This document shows, piece by piece, positions 14,280 through 19,337 of a stretch of DNA of 19,337 nt. Position numbers and translations under genes: made by a program. This DNA comes from Bacteroidota bacterium (GTDB lineage: Bacteria; Bacteroidota; Bacteroidia; NS11-12g; UBA955). The notes under the pieces were generated by a model. That model had not been told where the DNA came from. It searched no databases and saw only the letters and a list, made by a program, of their open reading frames with translations. The stretch covers positions 1 to 19,337 of the forward strand of contig JAURQA010000027.1 of NCBI GenBank assembly GCA_030836345.1, written 5' to 3'. The stretch's first letter is position 1, and the number at the start of each line of letters is the position of its first letter.

Positions 14280-14495
14280 ATGAAAAAATTAATGTTTGTT
14301 TTTGCTCTCAGTGGATTTTTAATTGCCTGCGGAGGCGAAGCAACGGTAAGCGAAGAAGAATTGGAGGCTCAGGATCAAGTAGATAGTGCAGATGCCGCCG
14401 ATGTATTTGAGCAAATGGAGAATGAAATGAAAGAGGATGGAACCATAGAGGATGGAACCGAAGTAATGCCTAACGACGCTCCTACTGAAGAATAA
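14280..14495 (+). CDS. Small acidic lipoprotein
   Basis: A 71-residue protein with a short lipoprotein signal MKKLMFVFALSGFLIACGG; the lipobox LIAC places the lipidated cysteine at residue 17. The ATG at 14280 is preferred over an upstream in-frame start at 14265 because it begins directly with the signal. The remaining ~54 residues are strikingly acidic (rich in Glu and Asp: SEEELEAQDQVDSADAADV, then MENEMKEDGT) with no recognisable domain and are probably disordered. It is directly followed by asd: its TAA touches the ATG of asd with no gap, so expression is linked. Function unknown. Confidence 0.75.
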   Translation: MKKLMFVFALSGFLIACGGEATVSEEELEAQDQVDSADAADVFEQMENEMKEDGTIEDGTEVMPNDAPTEE

Positions 14496-15482
14496 ATGAA
14501 GGTAGCCCTTGTAGGTGCCACCGGCCTGGTGGGCAGTAAAATGCTACAAATTTTGGAGGAACGCGATTTTCCAATCAGTGTTCTTTTACCCGTAGCTTCT
14601 AAGCGGAGCATTGGAAAAAGAGTATCTTTCAAAGGAACTCCTTATGCTATTATTTCGGCCGAAGAAGCCATCAACCAAGCACCTGAAATAGCTCTTTTTA
14701 GTGCTGGCGGAGCAATAAGCAAAGATTTGGCTGAAAAATTTGCGGCCAAAGGCACTTATGTAATAGATAATAGCAGCGCGTGGCGCATGGTTGAAGGCGT
14801 CCCTCTGGTAATCCCGGAAGTAAATCCCGAGGCCTTAAATAAGAACAAAAAAATCATAGCTAATCCCAATTGTTCTACCATCCAAATGTTGGTGGCTTTA
14901 AAACCACTACACCAAGCATATGGCATAAAACGAGTAGTAATAAGTACTTATCAAAGTGTAACTGGAACGGGAGTAGCTGCCGTTACTCAAATGATGGATG
15001 AACGGGCAGGAAAACAAGGGGAAAAGGCTTATCCACATAAAATTGATATGAATGTATTGCCTCATATTGATGTTTTTATGGAGAATGGAAGCACTAAAGA
15101 GGAGGAGAAAATGGTGAATGAAACTAAGAAAATGTTGGATCCCACCTTAGAAGTTACTGCTACCTGCGTGCGTATTCCAACTATGGGAGGACATAGCGAG
15201 GCAATTAATGTGGAGTTTAAAAATTCCTATGATTTGACGGAGGCCATAGAATTATTAGAAAAAGCCACAGGAATTGTAGTTCAAAACAATGTCAATCAAA
15301 ATGAATACCCTATGCCTTTAACTGCACATGATAAAGATGCTGTTTTTGTAGGAAGAATACGCAGAGATACTACTGTAAAAAACGGTTTAAATCTTTGGGT
15401 GGTTAGCGACAACCTGCGTAAGGGAGCAGCAACCAATGCAGTACAAATTGCTGAGCTATTAGTAGCAAATAACTGGGTATAA
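14496..15482 (+). CDS. asd: Aspartate-semialdehyde dehydrogenase
   Basis: A 328-residue cytoplasmic enzyme that reduces beta-aspartyl phosphate to aspartate semialdehyde with NADPH, the branch point to lysine/diaminopimelate, threonine and methionine. It shows the nucleotide-binding VALVGATGLVG, the catalytic cysteine C126 in NPNCSTIQ, TYQSVTGTG, R226 and H233 in RIPTMGGHSEA, and the closing GRIRRD and WVVSDNLRKGAA. The length and sequence type match the Gram-positive/Bacteroidota class. The start codon follows the lipoprotein stop without spacing (TAAATG). The DUF2452 gene follows after 43 bp with no visible terminator, so it may be cotranscribed. Confidence 0.96.
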   Translation: MKVALVGATGLVGSKMLQILEERDFPISVLLPVASKRSIGKRVSFKGTPYAIISAEEAINQAPEIALFSAGGAISKDLAEKFAAKGTYVIDNSSAWRMVEGVPLVIPEVNPEALNKNKKIIANPNCSTIQMLVALKPLHQAYGIKRVVISTYQSVTGTGVAAVTQMMDERAGKQGEKAYPHKIDMNVLPHIDVFMENGSTKEEEKMVNETKKMLDPTLEVTATCVRIPTMGGHSEAINVEFKNSYDLTEAIELLEKATGIVVQNNVNQNEYPMPLTAHDKDAVFVGRIRRDTTVKNGLNLWVVSDNLRKGAATNAVQIAELLVANNWV

Positions 15483-15525
15483 ATTACCCCATTTTACAAG
15501 TGATTATGAATTTATAAATCTTTTT

Positions 15526-16020
15526 ATGCCTTTTGTTGTTACTATTAATACTTTGGAACAATCAAAAGAGAGCATAACGGAACAAAAAGAGCAGGAAGAT
15601 AATAGGCCTGTGTTTTTAAAAGATGCGCTATATCAGGGTGAGCCATATGCCGCTCCTTATCCCATTACCGTGGCCTCTCCAAAAATTGATCCCATGGATA
15701 AAAGCCTTATGAAGGCCAATGCTCATGAAAGCATGCAGAATCAAGCAGAACAACAAATTTCTATGCTCCAAAAGCAGGCGGCATTGCTCATGAATCAAGC
15801 AAAAGAGATTCAAGACCGCCTTAAAGTATCACATACAATATACAAAGCAGATATGAATTTTGAACCCGTGGTTGGAACCATGTATCACTTATACCAAAGG
15901 GAAGATGAATCCTGGCTACTAAGCATGATAGCTCCTTATGAGTGGGGAAAAAAAACACCGTTTACTTTCCTAAATACCGTCCGATTATTGGCGGATAAGA
16001 CCTGGGATGTATTAGAATGA
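15526..16020 (+). CDS. DUF2452 family protein
   Basis: A 164-residue soluble protein without signal peptide. The C-terminal part carries the DUF2452 pattern: LLMNQAKEIQDRLKVS, the MNFEPVVGTMYHLYQR block and SWLLSMIAPYEWG. The family includes the human C1orf50-type proteins and has no established function. A Gln-rich, probably coiled-coil helix runs through about residues 68-100. The N-terminal 40 residues are acidic and likely flexible. It lies 43 bp after asd in the same direction and converges on carB. Confidence 0.82.
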   Translation: MPFVVTINTLEQSKESITEQKEQEDNRPVFLKDALYQGEPYAAPYPITVASPKIDPMDKSLMKANAHESMQNQAEQQISMLQKQAALLMNQAKEIQDRLKVSHTIYKADMNFEPVVGTMYHLYQREDESWLLSMIAPYEWGKKTPFTFLNTVRLLADKTWDVLE

Positions 16021-16047
16021 AAATCTAGGCAAGCGTCAACTCCTTCT

Positions 16048-16066
16048 AGGGTAACGTAGTTACCCT
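16048..16066. terminator. Hairpin between convergent DUF2452 and carB genes
   Basis: AGGGTAAC (16048-16055) and GTTACCCT (16059-16066) form a perfect 8-bp stem with a GTA loop, touching the carB stop codon (16066-16068). Neither side has a long T tract, so it is a plausible but weak bidirectional terminator. A short outer pairing GCAAG/CTTGC (16029-16033 with 16069-16073) could extend it. Confidence 0.45.
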
Positions 16067-18882
16067 TACTTGCTTAAGTAAACGGATTTCATTTTATAGA
16101 TTTCTCTAAATTCAGCATCTTGTGTACTTTTTACAAAAAGAATTTCCTCACCTGTACTTTTCATTTCTGGGCCAAGTTCTTTGCTCACTCCTGGAAACTT
16201 GTTAAAACTAAAAACAGGCTTCTTAATTGCAAAGCCTGATGGTCTAGCAGGGATATCAAAATCTTTCACTTTATGAGTTCCTAGCATCACCTTAGTAGCC
16301 ATATTTATGTAAGGAAAATTGTAGGCTTTGCAAATGAAAGGGACTGTTCTAGAAGCTCTTGGATTGGCCTCGATCACATATACTTTCTCGTTTTTGACAG
16401 CAAACTGGATATTCATAAGGCCCCTAATTTTCAATGCCTTGGCCAGTTTAATTGTATATTCTTCCATTTGAGAAATCACACTTTCTGACAGTGAGAAGGG
16501 AGGAAGGACAGCACTGCTATCGCCGGAGTGAATACCAGCAGGTTCAATGTGTTCCATCATACCAATCACATGCACATCATTCTCATCGCAAATGCAATCG
16601 GATTCTGTTTCTTCGGCTCTATCCAGGAAATGATCGATAAGTACTCGATTACCTGGCATGCTGCCCATTAATTTAACCACAGCCCGCTCCAGATCTTCAT
16701 CATTAATTACAATTTCCATTCCTTGACCTCCAAGAACATAGCTCGGCCTCACCAATACAGGATATCCCACCTGATTAGCAATCACCAGAGCCTCTTCGGC
16801 ATTTAGCGCTACCCCATATTTTGGATAAGGGATGTTAAGTTCTGCCAAAAGGTCGGAGAATCGTCCGCGGTCCTCGGCTAAATCCATATCTTCAAAAGAT
16901 GTTCCTATGATTTTTATTCCTTTTTCTTTGAGTTTCTCGCTCAATTTAAGAGCGGTTTGCCCGCCCAGTTGAACAATAACGCCCTCGGGTTTCTCATGGT
17001 CAATAATTTCCCAAAGATGCTCCCAGTATACAGGCTCAAAGTATAATTTATCGGCTATATCAAAATCCGTACTTACGGTTTCCGGATTACAATTCACCAT
17101 AATGGCTTCATAGCCCATTTCGCGCGCTGCTTTTATTCCATGCACGCAACTGTAATCAAATTCTATTCCTTGACCAATTCTATTGGGACCACTGCCCAGC
17201 ACAATAATTTTCTTTTTAGTACTTGCAATACTCTCATTTTCACCATCAAAAGTGGAATAGAAATAATTGGTCTCACTAGGGAACTCAGCACTACAGGTAT
17301 CCACCATTTTGTAGACTCTATTTATGCCGCATTCCTTGCGCTTAAGGTAAACTTCCTCGGCTGATATCTTACCAATCAACCATGCAATTTGCTCATCACT
17401 ATATCCTTTTTCTTTCGCAGTTCTTAATAAGTCTGCAGGTAAGTTTTCTAAACTGCAGCGTCTAATTTCATTATCCAATTCAGCTAATTCATTCACTTGC
17501 TCCAAGAACCATCGATCTATTTTGGTAAGCTTTTGAACACTACTAATGGGAATCCCTAAAGACAAGGCATCCTTAACCATAAATACTCTATCCCAACTTG
17601 GATACTCTAAATTATGGGTTAATAAATCCAGATTTCGCTGAATGGGTCTGTCTGCACCAAGGCCGTCTCTTCCGATTTCTAAACTTTGACAGGCCTTCTG
17701 CAATGCTTCTTGGAAACTTCTTCCAATTGCCATTACCTCACCAACACTCTTCATTTGGAAACCCAATTCTGGATTGGAGCCAGGAAACTTATCAAAATTC
17801 CAACGGGGTATTTTTACAATAACGTAATCTAAGGCCGGTTCAAAAAATGCCGACGTAGTTTTAGTCACAGGGTTTTTTAATTCATCCAAGTAGAAACCAA
17901 CCGCTAATTTAGCAGCTATTTTAGCAATGGGATATCCCGTTGCTTTACTAGCCAATGCCGAGCTACGGCTTACTCTTGGATTAATTTCTATAGCAATAAT
18001 CTCCTCATCCTCTGGGTTTACACTAAACTGCACATTACAGCCTCCAGCAAAATTACCCATGCTGCGCATCATCTTAAATGCCATGTCTCGCATTTTTTGA
18101 AAAGCAGTATCGCTTAAAGTCATGGCTGGTGCCACGGTAATACTATCACCCGTATGCACACCCATTGGATCAAAGTTTTCAATCGTACAGATCACAGCAA
18201 TATCATCCTTGCTATCTCTTAGCAATTCAAATTCATATTCCTTCCAGCCTAAAACAGCTTGCTCCACCAATACTTCGTGTATTGGACTTGCTTCTAAGGC
18301 TCGTTTTAAATCATGATCAAAAGTTTCTTTTTTACGAACTACAGCACCCCCGTGCCCACCTAAGGTATAACTCGGCCGAAGTACTAATGGAAAACCCATT
18401 TCCTGAGCAACTTCTTTTCCCTCTAGGTAAGAATTGGCAATGCGACTTTTTGCTACACCTACCTCTAACTCACCCATCAAGTGTCTAAACTTTTCACGAT
18501 CCTCCATTCGATCAATCGCTTCAATATTTACACCAATAATGCGGGCATTATGCTTTTCAAAAATACCTAATTCTTCGCATTCCTTAGCCAAGTTAAGAGC
18601 AGTTTGACCACCCATGGTAGGCAACACACTGTCTATATTTTGCTCCGTAAGTATTTTGTCTATACTCTCAGGGGTTAAGGGCCATAAGTAAATGTGATCG
18701 GCATTCATTTTATCCGTCATAATGGTGGCGGGATTACTGTTGATAAGGGAAACTTCTATTCCCTCCTCACGTAAACTTCGAGCCGCTTGGCTTCCTGAGT
18801 AATCAAATTCACAGGCTTGTCCAATGATGATTGGACCAGAACCAATAATTAAAACCGATTTTATTGAAGGATCTTTTGGCAT
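16066..18882 (-). CDS. carB: Carbamoyl-phosphate synthase large subunit, without the C-terminal allosteric domain
   Basis: A 938-residue enzyme that makes carbamoyl phosphate for pyrimidines and arginine from bicarbonate, ATP and ammonia supplied by CarA. The first ATP-grasp half (about 1-400) has SVLIIGSGPIIIGQACEFDY, LPTMGGQTALN, RPSYTLGGHGG and EINPRVSRSSALASKATGYP. A linker region with the oligomerisation domain follows, then the second half with VLGSGPNRIGQGIEFDY, VQLGGQTALKL, RPSYVLGGQGME and IEANPRASRTVPF. It ends shortly after VFSFNKFPGVSKELGPEMKSTGE. The ~1070-residue E. coli protein has a further ~135-residue MGS-like regulatory domain, absent here; I know shortened CarB proteins from Flavobacteriia, so this is likely a lineage trait. 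carA is not adjacent. Confidence 0.95.
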   Translation of the reverse strand: MPKDPSIKSVLIIGSGPIIIGQACEFDYSGSQAARSLREEGIEVSLINSNPATIMTDKMNADHIYLWPLTPESIDKILTEQNIDSVLPTMGGQTALNLAKECEELGIFEKHNARIIGVNIEAIDRMEDREKFRHLMGELEVGVAKSRIANSYLEGKEVAQEMGFPLVLRPSYTLGGHGGAVVRKKETFDHDLKRALEASPIHEVLVEQAVLGWKEYEFELLRDSKDDIAVICTIENFDPMGVHTGDSITVAPAMTLSDTAFQKMRDMAFKMMRSMGNFAGGCNVQFSVNPEDEEIIAIEINPRVSRSSALASKATGYPIAKIAAKLAVGFYLDELKNPVTKTTSAFFEPALDYVIVKIPRWNFDKFPGSNPELGFQMKSVGEVMAIGRSFQEALQKACQSLEIGRDGLGADRPIQRNLDLLTHNLEYPSWDRVFMVKDALSLGIPISSVQKLTKIDRWFLEQVNELAELDNEIRRCSLENLPADLLRTAKEKGYSDEQIAWLIGKISAEEVYLKRKECGINRVYKMVDTCSAEFPSETNYFYSTFDGENESIASTKKKIIVLGSGPNRIGQGIEFDYSCVHGIKAAREMGYEAIMVNCNPETVSTDFDIADKLYFEPVYWEHLWEIIDHEKPEGVIVQLGGQTALKLSEKLKEKGIKIIGTSFEDMDLAEDRGRFSDLLAELNIPYPKYGVALNAEEALVIANQVGYPVLVRPSYVLGGQGMEIVINDEDLERAVVKLMGSMPGNRVLIDHFLDRAEETESDCICDENDVHVIGMMEHIEPAGIHSGDSSAVLPPFSLSESVISQMEEYTIKLAKALKIRGLMNIQFAVKNEKVYVIEANPRASRTVPFICKAYNFPYINMATKVMLGTHKVKDFDIPARPSGFAIKKPVFSFNKFPGVSKELGPEMKSTGEEILFVKSTQDAEFREIYKMKSVYLSK

Positions 18883-18899
18883 TGCTACTTTAAACTGAG

Positions 18900-18907
18900 C
18901 AAAGTTA
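18900..18907 (-). promoter_or_regulatory. Predicted -7 box of carB
   Basis: On the minus strand TAACTTTG (18907-18900) matches TAnnTTTG perfectly and lies 17 nt before the carB ATG, giving a leader of about ten bases. No clear TTG -33 element is at the right distance. There is no room for a pyrimidine-sensing leader or attenuator. Confidence 0.4.
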
Positions 18908-19181
18908 AGGTGCCGCCTTTAGCCTACCTTGTAATTGAATAATTTGTGGACAAATGGCTTGTATTTTTTCCTACAGTATTTAATGTGAACTGAATGGAGA
19001 GTATTGAAAGAACACGATTTCTTGAGGAATCTATTCCAAAAGACTACAAATATGCTAACCAAGCCTGCTTGCGAAAACCTACGCTGATTTCCTATTTGGT
19101 TTTCTTTTATTAATTTAGTGATATAAAACTTACTACTATTTATATCTGAAGCGTTAGTAGGAACTATTAAAAATAAAATCA
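18908..19181. other. Intergenic region between carB and the VOC gene
   Basis: About 270 AT-rich bases between divergent genes. A 39-codon plus-strand frame starts at ATG 18994 (MESIERTRFLEESIPKDYKY...) and a longer minus-strand frame spans it; neither has a family signature, a convincing promoter or conserved context, so I do not call either a gene. I see no repeat or strong hairpin. The VOC gene's promoter should lie here, but no clear TAnnTTTG box is close to its ATG. Confidence 0.5.
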
Positions 19182-19337
19182 ATGGAAGACAAAACAGAAG
19201 AAACTGGGCTTAATCTAGAGCCAAAGGTGACTGGAATTGGAGGAATTTTCTTTTTCTCCGACGCGCCAGAAAAAACAAATGACTGGTATTCAAAAAATTT
19301 GGGACTTGAAGTAAACGAATGGGGTTCAAGTTTTGAA
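19182..19337 (+). CDS. VOC (glyoxalase/bleomycin-resistance) family protein, 3' end beyond window
   Basis: The last 156 bases are an open frame from ATG at 19182 giving 52 residues before the window ends. After a short polar start, GIGGIFFFS then WYSKNLGLEVNEWGSSFE matches the first beta-alpha-beta-beta unit of vicinal-oxygen-chelate proteins, with the typical D-x-x-x-x-x-x-WY-x-x-x-LGL pattern. Members are metal-dependent lyases, dioxygenases or binding proteins; the substrate cannot be told from this fragment. The gene is divergent from carB. The frame and motif make it a real gene despite its truncation. Confidence 0.78.
   Translation, partial: MEDKTEETGLNLEPKVTGIGGIFFFSDAPEKTNDWYSKNLGLEVNEWGSSFE

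Noticed and set aside
18165..18488. 107-codon plus-strand frame inside carB
   Set aside because: Antisense to highly conserved ATP-grasp sequence; no independent support.
18994..19113. 39-codon plus-strand frame MESIERTRFLEESIPKDYKY...
   Set aside because: The composition looks protein-like, but it has no promoter, homology signature or gene context; conservation in relatives would be needed.
18919..19182. 87-codon minus-strand frame between carB and the VOC gene
   Set aside because: Low-complexity basic/hydrophobic translation, no promoter box or family signature, and it would cover the promoter region of the VOC gene.

Overview
The window comes from a low-GC member of the Bacteroidota, most likely a Flavobacteriia or Cryomorphaceae-like marine or environmental bacterium. 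The evidence is a GLPGLI protein paired with a carboxypeptidase-regulatory/TonB-plug outer-membrane barrel, a DUF3109 protein, a CarB that lacks its C-terminal regulatory domain, BshB1, and promoter boxes of the TTG-N(about 20)-TAnnTTTG type. Species cannot be called from the sequence alone. It is mostly core chromosome; no transposase, phage, CRISPR, tRNA or rRNA was seen.

Layout. 1-654 (+): 3' two thirds of the pyruvate dehydrogenase E1 beta gene. 701-1155: a small XRE regulator (-) with two copies of a palindromic operator, divergent from a candidate stand-alone small RNA (+) that has a near-ideal promoter and a strong terminator. 1142-11062 (-): eight genes in tight array, transcribed in the order yicC, an unknown barrel protein (597 aa), an erythromycin-esterase-like/barrel fusion (604 aa), pssA, purE, an outer-membrane plug/barrel protein (947 aa), a GLPGLI protein and a DUF3109 Cys-cluster protein. 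Gaps never exceed 26 bp, and four junctions overlap by 4 or 8 nt. 11063-11101: a 39-bp divergent promoter region with two opposing promoters that occupy the same DNA. 11102-16020 (+): glutaminyl-cyclase-like M28 lipoprotein, bshB1, a secreted vWA-like protein, a small acidic lipoprotein, asd and a DUF2452 protein. 16066-18882 (-): carB. 18883-19181: intergenic. 19182-19337 (+): start of a VOC/glyoxalase-family gene cut by the window end.

How the genes fit together. Much of the window is housekeeping: pyruvate oxidation, purine, phospholipid, aspartate-family amino acid, carbamoyl phosphate and bacillithiol synthesis. The minus-strand run mixes envelope functions (phosphatidylserine synthase and several exported outer-membrane proteins) with purE and an RNase-like protein.

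The most unusual items are two. First, the two translationally coupled genes at 6555-10159 both look like an exported erythromycin-esterase-like domain followed by a small outer-membrane beta-barrel; one keeps the predicted active-site residues and its neighbour appears to have lost them. Second, the regulator/small-RNA unit at 930-1155.
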